This document shows positions 51,024-58,842 of a stretch of 64,000 bases of DNA, piece by piece. Both the position numbers and the translations under genes were made by a program. Below the pieces are notes generated by a model. It was not told where the DNA came from. It saw nothing but the letters and a program-made list of their open reading frames with translations, and did no database searches. The number at the start of each line of letters is the position of its first letter. Position 1 is the stretch's first letter. This DNA comes from Silvibacterium acidisoli. GTDB lineage: Bacteria > Acidobacteriota > Terriglobia > Terriglobales > Acidobacteriaceae. Where the stretch lies: assembly GCA_022870745.1 (NCBI GenBank), contig CP085323.1:682001-746000 (forward strand), read 5' to 3'.

Positions 51024-51596
51024 TCAGTGAACTGCTTTGTGGTGCGCGCAGGTGCAACGCGAGATGACGTAGCGCCCCTCGTTGACGATGCCGGGGCAAT
51101 CGACGTGTCCCAGATAGCTGCAATGGTCATACGGTATTTCGCGCACTTCAGGCGTGCCATCGAATGGGCCGTCGTCGGGCACCTGGCCGGTTCCGTAAAC
51201 GTAGAGTTCGAACGGAGTCGAGCTTTCGATATTTTCCTGTGTCCATCGGGCCCACAGCGCCTTCCTGTAAGCACGCTCTTCTCTGGGGCTCATTTGGTCG
51301 TAAGGTTTTGGCGGCTGCGGCGGCAATTCGACCTTGAAGCCGAGCTTTTTCAGTTGGTCGCGAGTCACCGAATGGACGACTTGGTCGTCCAGGCCCAGAT
51401 CGATGGGAAGCTTGACCCACTTCAGCTTCAGTTCGAGGTCTTCCAGGCTCGCGAAGTTGCGATCCTTTTCGCCGGGGACCGCGCTCTTGGGCCAAGCAAT
51501 GCCTTCCTCTCCGAGGATTACGTAGTGGAGTTGTACAGGTGCGTAGGGCAGGAACGACGTTCGCCAAAATCGGATTTGGAAGCTTTCGGGATCCAC
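51024..51596 (-). CDS. Prophage cargo protein, 190 residues, GTG start
   Basis: The N-terminus is an aromatic-rich FRIWRTSFLPYAP-type segment; the C-terminal third holds several Cys/His residues (HCSYLGHVDCPGIVNEG and CTCAHHK). AGGAGG, which lies inside the end of the upstream gene, is 10 bases before GTG 51596, suggesting translational coupling. Family unknown. Confidence 0.6.
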   Translation of the reverse strand: MDPESFQIRFWRTSFLPYAPVQLHYVILGEEGIAWPKSAVPGEKDRNFASLEDLELKLKWVKLPIDLGLDDQVVHSVTRDQLKKLGFKVELPPQPPKPYDQMSPREERAYRKALWARWTQENIESSTPFELYVYGTGQVPDDGPFDGTPEVREIPYDHCSYLGHVDCPGIVNEGRYVISRCTCAHHKAVH

Positions 51597-51601
51597 GATG
51601 C

Positions 51602-51814
51602 TCAGTCCTCCTGGCAGTTCGGACAGTTGGCGAAGTGGAAGTATAACTTCCGGAGCGGAGTGTTTGTTGCAGTTTCCGCCTCGGCTAGAGTTTGCGCGCC
51701 CATGGCGCCGAGGATCGCTCCCTGGGCCGCGGCTATAAAGTCCAGTGCGAACCTGTTCCCCACCTCACAGAACATAATTTCACTGTTGTATCTCAGTGCT
51801 TCAGTCAGTTCCAT
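51602..51814 (-). CDS. Prophage cargo protein, 70 residues
   Basis: A small protein with a hydrophobic middle (ALDFIAAAQGAILGAMGAQ) and a C-terminal CPNC pair. The AGGAGG ribosome site for the next gene sits in its last codons. Its start overlaps the upstream stop by 14 bases. Family unknown. Confidence 0.5.
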   Translation of the reverse strand: MELTEALRYNSEIMFCEVGNRFALDFIAAAQGAILGAMGAQTLAEAETATNTPLRKLYFHFANCPNCQED

Positions 51815-52025
51815 GATTGTCCCCCATCTGTGCGGGGACCCTTCGAAAGATGCGGTTGAAGATCTCGTGCGACAGCTCCACGGATTCGTTGATCGCCGCG
51901 ATGGTCGGGAGTACCCGCGTATTCACCTGCGTTGCTCGCGCAAGACGCATGCCAGCTATGATGCAGGCGCCGTAGTAGATCAGCGTCTTATTCGGCTTCG
52001 GGATGTGCGCGTCCGGATCAAACAC
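51801..52025 (-). CDS. Prophage cargo protein, 74 residues, GTG start
   Basis: AGGAG stands 5 bases before GTG 52025; the GTG overlaps the end of the upstream zinc-ribbon gene. The product begins FDPDAHIPKPNKTLIYYGA and is mainly helical at the C-terminus (TIAAINESVELSHEIF). A longer in-frame start at 52295 is rejected because it covers the zinc-ribbon gene. Family unknown. Confidence 0.5.
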   Translation of the reverse strand: MFDPDAHIPKPNKTLIYYGACIIAGMRLARATQVNTRVLPTIAAINESVELSHEIFNRIFRRVPAQMGDNHGTD

Positions 52026-52230
52026 GCGGGCTCCTGGTGCGCTGAATTTGATAGGAAAGCCTGCCTTGGAATATCTCTGCGGGTAGATAGCGGCGGTGGT
52101 CGCCGCACAGCGGACACTTCGCGGCGATCCAAGTGTCGGGGATGGTTTGCACGGGCGCCGGGATGTTTGCCTGGCAGCCCTTACAGCAAACCACAAAGTC
52201 ATGCGGGCGGCTTGATGGGCTGTGAAACAT
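52018..52230 (-). CDS. Zinc-ribbon cargo protein, 70 residues
   Basis: First gene of the leftward block. The protein has Cys pairs CKGC and CPLC near residues 16-37, i.e. a typical zinc ribbon, in the order VVCCKGCQANIPAPVQ then AAKCPLCGDH. A start at 52251 would add seven residues. Divergent from the next rightward gene across a 125-base gap. Confidence 0.6.
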   Translation of the reverse strand: MFHSPSSRPHDFVVCCKGCQANIPAPVQTIPDTWIAAKCPLCGDHRRYLPAEIFQGRLSYQIQRTRSPRV

Positions 52231-52355
52231 GAAAGCAGTGTAGGCGAACACAAAGCGAAAGTCACTGTGTAAATTCGCGATGCTTCACATTTCAAAGTGT
52301 CGCAATTAGCTCAATCTTAAGGGTTTGTGGCAATAACGAGCATAGGAGACAAAAG

Positions 52356-52811
52356 ATGGCGATGAGGGCGAAAACGATCGATGTCAACCGCTGGCAGCAA
52401 GGCCGGCCCGAGTGGAACTATCACCCGGCAATGCAGTTCTACTTCCGTTTCATCACGGTCACATTGCACGAAGCGCTCCAAGTGGATGCGTTCAGTAAGC
52501 CGACTGACGAAGCGCTGCTTGCGCGTGACTGGTTTGCTACGTCAGAACCGATAGATTTGACAGGTGGAAATCGCGAGTATGTGGGCTTCGATGCATGCTG
52601 CCACTGGCTCGGCATCGACGCAGACACTCATCGCGTCGCTTTCCTCGATCGCATCGACAAGAACGCTGACTTCGATACGGATGAAGCGTTCGAGCGGCTC
52701 GAATTTCTATCGCATCAGGAGCCGGAAGACACCGAAGCGCTGTTCGAGGTGCCAGAGATGTTCCGCGTGGTGGCTGTGCGCGATCAGATGGCGATGTTTG
52801 CGGTGAATTAG
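52356..52811 (+). CDS. Prophage hypothetical protein, 151 residues
   Basis: The protein is rich in Asp, Glu and aromatic residues (FDACCHWLGIDADTHRV, DKNADFDTDEAFERLEF), acidic overall and without membrane segments. GGAGAC precedes ATG 52356. I do not recognise the family. Confidence 0.6.
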   Translation: MAMRAKTIDVNRWQQGRPEWNYHPAMQFYFRFITVTLHEALQVDAFSKPTDEALLARDWFATSEPIDLTGGNREYVGFDACCHWLGIDADTHRVAFLDRIDKNADFDTDEAFERLEFLSHQEPEDTEALFEVPEMFRVVAVRDQMAMFAVN

Positions 52812-52959
52812 CTTCCAAGCTGCATGGATGAACTTCCGACCTGAGGATCAAAGGAGCCGAAGGCGGATTCCATGCGGGGCTACCGGTGCCGACTCCGGGT
52901 GACAGCACAAGACGTGCCAGCCGGGTGCGATGCCCGGCGATTCCCGCATCGTATTTTTA

Positions 52960-53139
52960 ATGAAGCTTTGGATTGTACTTGTGAGCAAAAACTGGTACGA
53001 CGACGGGATCGTGGGAGTCTACTCTTCCAAAGCTCTAGCTTTGGCCGTGCTTCGAACCCGGCGGCCGGCAATTCCCGAGTCTGAGCTGGAAGCATTCATC
53101 GACGAACGCGACCTCGATCGACCCTGGAGCGCAGAATGA
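52960..53139 (+). CDS. Small prophage protein, 59 residues
   Basis: MKLWIVLVSKNWYDDGIVGV and the rest give a compact alpha/beta protein with an acidic C-terminus. The frame is open to ATG 52930, 30 bases upstream. No clear ribosome site stands before ATG 52960. The stop overlaps the next start (ATGA), which supports coding. Family unknown. Confidence 0.5.
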   Translation: MKLWIVLVSKNWYDDGIVGVYSSKALALAVLRTRRPAIPESELEAFIDERDLDRPWSAE

Positions 53140-53360
53140 ATTCGACACAGCATGTAGGCCAGATGCCGGTTCGCCCGCTTCCGCCATTTGAGAAGAGCTG
53201 CGCCGGCAAGGATCAGTATCCATCCGAAAACTCAGCCATCGCCGCGCTCGACATGATGAAGCGCGGCGAGATCTGTCATCCGCGCAATAATGGACGCTGG
53301 GATACGCTAGCGGTGTACGAGTGCCACTACTGTGGCTGCTGGCATCATGGGCACCCCTGA
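53136..53360 (+). CDS. Zinc-ribbon prophage protein, 74 residues
   Basis: The product has KSCAGKDQYPSENSAIAALD and a C-terminal CHYCGCWHHGH cluster, so a metal-binding (zinc) site is likely. It overlaps the previous stop by ATGA and is followed by a strong terminator that ends the early operon here. Confidence 0.65.
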   Translation: MNSTQHVGQMPVRPLPPFEKSCAGKDQYPSENSAIAALDMMKRGEICHPRNNGRWDTLAVYECHYCGCWHHGHP

Positions 53361-53382
53361 AGTTCTTCATGTGATTGCGACG

Positions 53383-53410
53383 AAGGCCAGAGTCAAATGC
53401 TCTGGCCTTT
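53383..53410 (+). terminator. Terminator between early and late modules
   Basis: AAGGCCAGAG (53383-53392) and its exact complement (53400-53409) form a 10-bp stem with a 7-base loop, followed by a short T-run. Confidence 0.8.
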
Positions 53411-53538
53411 GCTGCGTTTTGCCTAGATCGCATACAAACCACATCAAGGGCAGACGCAGACCGCATCCGCTGGCGCATGAGCGTCGAGCATCGAGTAAGA
53501 CGGCTTGGTCAGCTGCCCAACCTTTTGGAGGTGCATCA

Positions 53539-53607
53539 ATGGCGTGCGCACTGGCCTATCTGTTGGGGTGTGTGCTCATCTTTGCGATGCAGCGTCGTCG
53601 CAGGTGA
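53539..53607 (+). CDS. Mini membrane peptide ORF, 22 residues
   Basis: GGAGGTG (53527-53533) lies 5 bases before ATG 53539. The peptide MACALAYLLGCVLIFAMQ with four Arg at its end is one transmembrane segment with a positive tail, the shape of small phage membrane peptides. Function unknown. Confidence 0.4.
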   Translation: MACALAYLLGCVLIFAMQRRRR

Positions 53608-53622
53608 TGTGAACTCACGACG

Positions 53623-53636
53623 TGTCACATGTGAAA
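53623..53636. promoter_or_regulatory. Palindrome TGTCACA-TGTGAAA, operator candidate
   Basis: TCACATGTGA (53625-53634) is a perfect 10-bp palindrome. Its TGTCACA half-site equals the left arm of the dyad at 39979, so the same prophage repressor may bind both sites. Confidence 0.4.
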
Positions 53637-53761
53637 GACGGACCTTAACGTTGACATCAAAGGGGTTAGGGTCCTTCCCCGGCCGACGCTTTTGGGGGTG
53701 TCGCGCCAGCGCTTGAGCCGCCTAGCGACAGAACTTTTGGGAGTCGTTTCCGTTTCCGCCT

Positions 53762-54331
53762 ATGCCGAAGGGTGATCAGCCGAAAAATTTCGACGTGATG
53801 ACTGCTCCGGACGTCGCGGAGCTACTCGGCGTTTCGGAAAAGACTGTTCGTAACTGGATGAATAAAAACGGCTTACCTTTTCAGGAGGCTGGCCGTGGCC
53901 GCTTGCTCAATTGGCACGAAGCACTCAAGTGGTACGTCAATTACCGCATCGCCGAGAGCGGAAATGACGGAAACGGAGTGTCAAATAAGGACGCGGAAAC
54001 GGAAATTAAGCCGCGCGAGACGCTCGAACAGGCAATTCAACGAAAAACAATCGCCGAAGCCGACCGGTTAGAGCTGAAATTGGCCCAGGAACGTGGCTAT
54101 GTAGTCGCCGTGTCCGATGTCGAGAAGAGTGTGGCCGCAGTCGCCACCGCCCTGAAACAAGCGATTCTTGGAATGCCCTCGAAGCTCATCACGCGGCTGT
54201 ACGGTGTTCGGGACAAAAACGCGATTCGGGCAATTCTCGATGCTGAGGCCCGTGATCTCTGTGTGAAGCTCGCCACGATCGGGCAGAAGTCGGCGCCCGC
54301 GCCGACGGCGGGGGCTGTCGATGAACTTTGA
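53762..54331 (+). CDS. Terminase small subunit, Nu1-like
   Basis: The 189-residue protein has a Nu1-type winged HTH (TAPDVAELLGVSEKTVRNWMNKNGLPFQEAGRG, residues 15-47), then an acidic linker and a helical C-terminus for partner binding. The small subunit recognises the cos or pac site and recruits the large subunit. Overlaps the next gene by 11 bases. Confidence 0.9.
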   Translation: MPKGDQPKNFDVMTAPDVAELLGVSEKTVRNWMNKNGLPFQEAGRGRLLNWHEALKWYVNYRIAESGNDGNGVSNKDAETEIKPRETLEQAIQRKTIAEADRLELKLAQERGYVVAVSDVEKSVAAVATALKQAILGMPSKLITRLYGVRDKNAIRAILDAEARDLCVKLATIGQKSAPAPTAGAVDEL

Positions 54332-56291
54332 GAGCTCTGTTGAGAGTCTCGAGGCCCTCGGGTCGGCAGTGTCTGCCGGCCTTGCGCTATTCGTTCCGCC
54401 TCCGGACCTGCAGGTGTCCGAGTGGGCCGACCGCTTCGCGGTCCTGCCGAAAGAGTCGTCTGCCCAGCCTGGTAAGTGGATTACGGCGACCGCGGAATAC
54501 CAGCGCGGCTTCATGAATGCGGTGAATGATCCACTGATTGAGACGATCGTGGTCATCTGGCCGGCTCAGAGTGGGAAGTCTGCTGGCCTGCTGAATGTCG
54601 TCGGGTACTTCTGCCACCAAGATCCTTCACCGATTCTCTTTGTGCAGCCTACCCTCGAGGCCGCTGAGAATTTCTCCAAAGACCGCATCGCCCCAATGAT
54701 TCGCGATACGCCATCGCTCAAGCCTCTGTTCGGCGATCCGCGGGCAAGGGACTCCGGCAACACGCTCCTGCACAAGCAGTTCCCTGGCGGCTATCTGGCG
54801 CTCTCTGGGGCCAACTCGCCATCATCGCTGGCGTCTCGCCCCATCCGCATCGTCCTATGCGATGAGGTGGATAAGTACGACGTTTCCGCCGGCACTGAAG
54901 GCGATCCGGTTAAGCTGGCGGTCGCACGTACCACCACCTTCTGGAACCGGAAGATCATCCTCACCTCGACGCCGAATATCAAAGGCACGTCGAGAATAGA
55001 GCGCGCATTTCTGAAAAGCGATCAGCGCCGATACTTCGTGACCTGCCCCCACTGTGGAGAAAAGCAGACTCTTGAGTGGGGTATGCTCCGCTGGCCATCG
55101 CCGCGCAGCAATCCGGAACTGACGGAGCACCGGCCCGACGAATGCTATTACGTATGCAGCGGTGCTGGCTGCGAGATTACCGAAGCCGACAAGCCTGAGA
55201 TGATCCGCAACGGCTCATGGGAGCAGACTGCCGTCAGCGACGATGGAAAGACCGCAGGCTTTCATCTGAATGCGCTGTACTCCCCCTGGTCTACTTGGCC
55301 AGATCTCATCCGCGAATGGCTGGATGCGCAAGGCTCGGTCGAAGAACTGAAGACGTTTGTAAATAGCAAGCTTGCTGAGACATTCGAGCCAAAGGGCGAT
55401 CGAGTCGAAAAGGATCTCTTCCGCGATCGACAACATGACTACCTCGCCCATTGCCAGGCACCCGAGGGCGTGATCATTGTCACCGCCTCGGTGGACGTGC
55501 AGGACAATCGCCTCGAGGCCGCGGCTATAGGATGGGGCCTCGGTGAAGAAAGTTGGGCACTCGACCACCGAATCTTCAACGGTTCGCCTGGTGAGAATGG
55601 AGTATGGGAAGAGCTTGAAGAATGGCTGCAGCGGACATTCAAGCGTGAAGACGGGGTGACACTTCGCATTCGCTGCACGATGATGGACTCTGCCGGCCAC
55701 CACACGAAGCAGGCTTATGCGTTCGCGAAGCGGAATGAGAAGCGCCGGGTCTATGCCTGCGTCGGTCGCGCGAACAGTGCTGGCGTGGCGCGTCCGCTGC
55801 TCAGCCGTCCCACAACTTCGAATGAGCTGGGCGTTGCGCTCTATACGGTCGGAGTAGATACCGCGAAGGAGTCGTTCTACAACCGTTTAAAGATTGAGGC
55901 GGAAGGCCCAGGCTATTGCCACTTCCCTGTGGCTGATTGGGCCGACGAAGAGTATTTCCTGCAGCTCGCTTCCGAAGAGCTTGCGACCGTCTACAAGGGC
56001 AACATGGCCGTCGGAAAGCGCTGGAAAAAGCGTCGAGATAGAAATGAAGCGCTGGATCTTCGCGTATATGCGATGGCTGCACTGGAACGACTGAAGCCAA
56101 ATTTCGATCGCTGGGCTGACCACCTGAAGAGGCAGGCGACTGCAGCGGCTGTGGTTCCTGATCCCGTGAAGGAGATCTTGGGCGCTTCAAGCGAGCAACT
56201 CGCGGATTTGCCCGAGCAGCTTAAGCAGAAGATCGCAATCAATCGGCCGTCGCGACCTTCTGCCGGAGGGTGGGTTAACGCTTGGCGTTAA
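54321..56291 (+). CDS. Terminase large subunit, lambda GpA family
   Basis: The 656-residue protein is the packaging motor and endonuclease. The ATPase domain has WPAQSGKS (residues 80-87) and LCDEVDKYD with Walker B Asp181/Glu182. A zinc-binding segment (CPHCGEKQTLEWG) and the C-terminal nuclease domain follow (VSVDVQDNRLEAAAIGWG-type block near residue 388). It fills and cuts DNA into proheads. Confidence 0.94.
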   Translation: MNFESSVESLEALGSAVSAGLALFVPPPDLQVSEWADRFAVLPKESSAQPGKWITATAEYQRGFMNAVNDPLIETIVVIWPAQSGKSAGLLNVVGYFCHQDPSPILFVQPTLEAAENFSKDRIAPMIRDTPSLKPLFGDPRARDSGNTLLHKQFPGGYLALSGANSPSSLASRPIRIVLCDEVDKYDVSAGTEGDPVKLAVARTTTFWNRKIILTSTPNIKGTSRIERAFLKSDQRRYFVTCPHCGEKQTLEWGMLRWPSPRSNPELTEHRPDECYYVCSGAGCEITEADKPEMIRNGSWEQTAVSDDGKTAGFHLNALYSPWSTWPDLIREWLDAQGSVEELKTFVNSKLAETFEPKGDRVEKDLFRDRQHDYLAHCQAPEGVIIVTASVDVQDNRLEAAAIGWGLGEESWALDHRIFNGSPGENGVWEELEEWLQRTFKREDGVTLRIRCTMMDSAGHHTKQAYAFAKRNEKRRVYACVGRANSAGVARPLLSRPTTSNELGVALYTVGVDTAKESFYNRLKIEAEGPGYCHFPVADWADEEYFLQLASEELATVYKGNMAVGKRWKKRRDRNEALDLRVYAMAALERLKPNFDRWADHLKRQATAAAVVPDPVKEILGASSEQLADLPEQLKQKIAINRPSRPSAGGWVNAWR

Positions 56292-56545
56292 AGTTGACGA
56301 GGGCTATCCCCGAATTGGGCTATCAAGCTCTCAATTGCCTCTTTGTTGTCCGACTTCCAAGTGACATCGAGTCTTTTCTTTATATCCTTGGCGCCAATAT
56401 TCCAGGTTTCTTCCCATCGCGTTGTCATCACCCTGTCAGGCGGAGGCTCGACGTTCGTCTTTCCAGTGCCGTCCTCTCTATGTGAACCGTTCTCCCAGCC
56501 GCGTGGCGTTAAATGGTAATCCTGGTATTCGTAGCTTGCGCTCAT
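56288..56545 (-). CDS. Prophage antisense-strand protein, 85 residues
   Basis: The only minus-strand gene in the late module. GAGGAG lies 6 bases before ATG 56545. The product has a hydrophilic SYEYQDYHLTPRGWENGSHR segment and a helical C-terminus; no family is recognised. It overlaps the terminase stop by 4 bases. It may be a moron gene. Confidence 0.6.
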   Translation of the reverse strand: MSASYEYQDYHLTPRGWENGSHREDGTGKTNVEPPPDRVMTTRWEETWNIGAKDIKKRLDVTWKSDNKEAIESLIAQFGDSPRQL

Positions 56546-56627
56546 TTGCACTCCTCAAAGAGCCGATCATAACAGGCACCATGTCGTTGGTTTGCTGGTT
56601 TTTGACGAGTTGACATATGTCTAAATC

Positions 56628-57233
56628 GTGAGCGATTTCCCGATAAACCTCGACCCGCAAGCGCTGCCGCAAGTGCCCGTACCGGAGCCGGATGAGATCC
56701 GGGCTGGTGATACGGTTTCGTGGCAGCGGCAATTTGACAGGTACCCGCCGGGAAGTGGGTTCTCCCTCTCATACATCTTCCTGGGGCAGTCGGCTGGGTA
56801 CCCGGTCGGCGGCTCGATGGTCGCAAATGGACCGAATAACTTCGTCGTGACGGTGCCGGCAGCGACTACCGCCGCATGGCAGCCCGGGTCGTACCGCTGG
56901 CAGGCCTACATCCATGATGCGAACGGGAACCGCTACACCGTCGCCGAGGGCATCACAGAGATCCTTCCAAACCTCGAAAATCAGACCAGCGGCCTCGATG
57001 ACCGCGAACCTGACGAGAAGATTCTCGACGCTATCATTTCCATGCTCAGCGGTAAGGCATCGCAGGACGCCCAGGAGTATGAGATCGCCGGTCGCCGCCT
57101 CAATCGCTACTCGTGGACGGAGTTGATGCGCATGCGGTCCACGTATGAGAAGCGTGTACGTGCCATCCGGATCCGCCGTGGCGAAATTCCACCAACGCAG
57201 ACGATAGGAGTCCTTTTCAGAAATGGCTATTAG
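56628..57233 (+). CDS. gpW-position head-tail protein with Ig-like domain
   Basis: The GTG start gives 201 residues. Residues 25-115 look like an Ig-like/beta-sandwich region (GDTVSWQRQFDRYPPGSGFSLSY, PGSYRWQAYIHDANGNRYTV). Residues 140-195 hold the EYEIAGRRLNRYSWTELMRMR block common to gpW-type head-tail joining proteins. Position between terminase and portal matches lambda gene W. Confidence 0.75.
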   Translation: MSDFPINLDPQALPQVPVPEPDEIRAGDTVSWQRQFDRYPPGSGFSLSYIFLGQSAGYPVGGSMVANGPNNFVVTVPAATTAAWQPGSYRWQAYIHDANGNRYTVAEGITEILPNLENQTSGLDDREPDEKILDAIISMLSGKASQDAQEYEIAGRRLNRYSWTELMRMRSTYEKRVRAIRIRRGEIPPTQTIGVLFRNGY

Positions 57234-58773
57234 TGTTCTCGACCTATCGGAAGCGAAGGCCTCGATCGCCGAACGCCAGAAGCAGGAAGCGCGCGAACTG
57301 GCACTGGTGCGACGTGAGGAGCGCGTCTCGGCGCAGCGAAACTTCGCGGCTGCTCAAGTCGGCCGGCTCACACTTGACTGGGCGACCTCAATTCTCAGTC
57401 GCGATCAGAAGCTATGGACCGATCTCCGGAAACTTCGCTCGCGCTCTCGCGAGCTCGCCGATAACGACTCAACCATGACGAAGTTCTTAGACCTATGCTC
57501 CGTGAACATCATCGGCAAACATGGTGTCCGGATGCAGGCGAAAGTGAAGAACCTGCGCGGTGACGGTCTTGCCGACTCATTGAACACGGTGATCTCGGAC
57601 GAATGGAAGGCTTGGTGCGAACGCGGCAACTGTACGGTCGATGGGTTGCTCAGTTTCGATGAGCTTGAAAGGCTCCTGGTGCGTACAGCGGCGATGGATG
57701 GCGAGTTTGTCGTGCTAATGCGCCCAGCCGATAACCCGTGGGGGTTTGCGCTTCAGTTCGTGGATGTCGATCAGCTCGACCATACATTCTTTGATGAGAA
57801 CCTGGGCGGTGGCCGTGAGGTCCGAATGGGCGTCGAGGTCGATAAGTACCGGCGGCCGCTCGCCTATTGGCTCTTCACGCGTCATCCGAACGAGTGGAGC
57901 AATAGCCCTCTGGCGCGCGTGCGTGTACCTGCCGAAGGCTGCATTCATGCATATCTGCCGGACTCTGCTCTGCAGACCCGCGGTAAGCCATGGGCAGCGC
58001 CGGCGATGTTTAAGATGAACATGCTCCGCGGCTATATGGAGGCGGAGGTTACTGCAGCGCGCGTTGGTGCGTGCCAGATGGGTGTGCTCATCAACAAGAG
58101 CACGGAGGAGTTTGAGGGCGACGGGCAGAATGCCGACGGCACCGTGAAGTTCGAGGCGCAGCCTGGTGGATTCATGCAGATCCAGGGCGACCAGGATTTT
58201 AAGCAGTTCAGCCCGGAGCACCCTTCCACCGCTTTCAATGCGTTCGTGAAGGAATGCAAACGTGACATCGCGGCAGCTCTGGGGGTGTCTTATACATCGT
58301 TAACGAGCGACCTGGGCGAGGTTAACTTCTCCTCGATCCGCGCTGGGCTGCTTGATGAGCGTGACATGTGGCGAGTGCGGCAGAAGTGGATAATCGAAAG
58401 CTTCCACAAGCGCGTCTTCAAGATGTGGCTCCAGCAGGCAATCCTTTCTGGGCGGCTGAGTTTGAGTGTGCGGGACGAAGACACCGTTTGCTCGCAGATC
58501 GAATGGCATCCGCGCGGATGGCCCTGGGTCGATCCGCAAAAAGACATGCAGGCAAACATCGAGGGTGTACAGAATGGCTTCACAACCCGATCAAGGGTGC
58601 TGACGGCGCAAGGCTATGACCTCGAGGACACGCTGGCCGAGCTAGCCGAGGAAGAGAAGCTGATCGAGAAGTATGGTCTCAAGCTCGGTACGGATACGAA
58701 GGGCGTGGCAGATGCCCCCGAAGACGCCGTTGAAGGCGATAGCACTACCGCCAAAAGCGGTTCGAGCTCCTGA
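57223..58773 (+). CDS. Portal protein, lambda family
   Basis: The 516-residue protein is the dodecameric ring through which DNA enters the head. Its blocks are WATSILSRDQKLWTDLRKLRSRSRELADN near residue 50, the conserved YLPDSALQTRGKPWAAPAMFK region, SYTSLTSDLGEVNFSSIRAGL and the C-terminal acidic tail. Portals also define the packaging vertex. A terminator follows before the capsid gene. Confidence 0.93.
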   Translation: MAISVLDLSEAKASIAERQKQEARELALVRREERVSAQRNFAAAQVGRLTLDWATSILSRDQKLWTDLRKLRSRSRELADNDSTMTKFLDLCSVNIIGKHGVRMQAKVKNLRGDGLADSLNTVISDEWKAWCERGNCTVDGLLSFDELERLLVRTAAMDGEFVVLMRPADNPWGFALQFVDVDQLDHTFFDENLGGGREVRMGVEVDKYRRPLAYWLFTRHPNEWSNSPLARVRVPAEGCIHAYLPDSALQTRGKPWAAPAMFKMNMLRGYMEAEVTAARVGACQMGVLINKSTEEFEGDGQNADGTVKFEAQPGGFMQIQGDQDFKQFSPEHPSTAFNAFVKECKRDIAAALGVSYTSLTSDLGEVNFSSIRAGLLDERDMWRVRQKWIIESFHKRVFKMWLQQAILSGRLSLSVRDEDTVCSQIEWHPRGWPWVDPQKDMQANIEGVQNGFTTRSRVLTAQGYDLEDTLAELAEEEKLIEKYGLKLGTDTKGVADAPEDAVEGDSTTAKSGSSS

Positions 58774-58795
58774 GGGAGATTTCATTTCCGAATAG

Positions 58796-58819
58796 AGCCC
58801 GCTAATTTGCGGGCTTTTT
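58796..58819 (+). terminator. Terminator between portal and capsid genes
   Basis: AGCCCGC (58796-58802) and its exact complement GCGGGCT (58809-58815) form a 7-bp stem with loop TAATTT, followed by TTTT. It splits the head operon; read-through would be expected from an upstream promoter. Confidence 0.75.
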
Positions 58820-58842
58820 CGTTTCTGCGGCAATGTCGCCTT

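Larger units (their letters stand above)
53361..53761. other. 400-base gap between early and late prophage modules
   Basis: This gap holds a terminator (53383-53409), a mini-ORF of 22 residues (53539-53607, separate entry), an operator-like palindrome (53623-53636) and a TTGACA at 53651 without a good -10 partner. Longer frames here are shadows. It is probably the control region for the late (packaging and morphogenesis) operon. Confidence 0.5.

Noticed and set aside
50328-52232. 634-residue rightward frame
   Set aside because: It lies opposite the SRAP gene, whose active-site residues are all present on the minus strand, and opposite coupled genes with ribosome sites; it is a shadow.
52872-53084. 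70-residue frame overlapping the small gene at 52960
   Set aside because: The product is Arg/Cys-rich with no domain; the 52960 frame is coupled to the next gene by ATGA and reads like a compact protein.
53477-53716. 80-residue frame in the gap before terminase
   Set aside because: It lacks a ribosome site and overlaps the better-supported mini-ORF in another frame.
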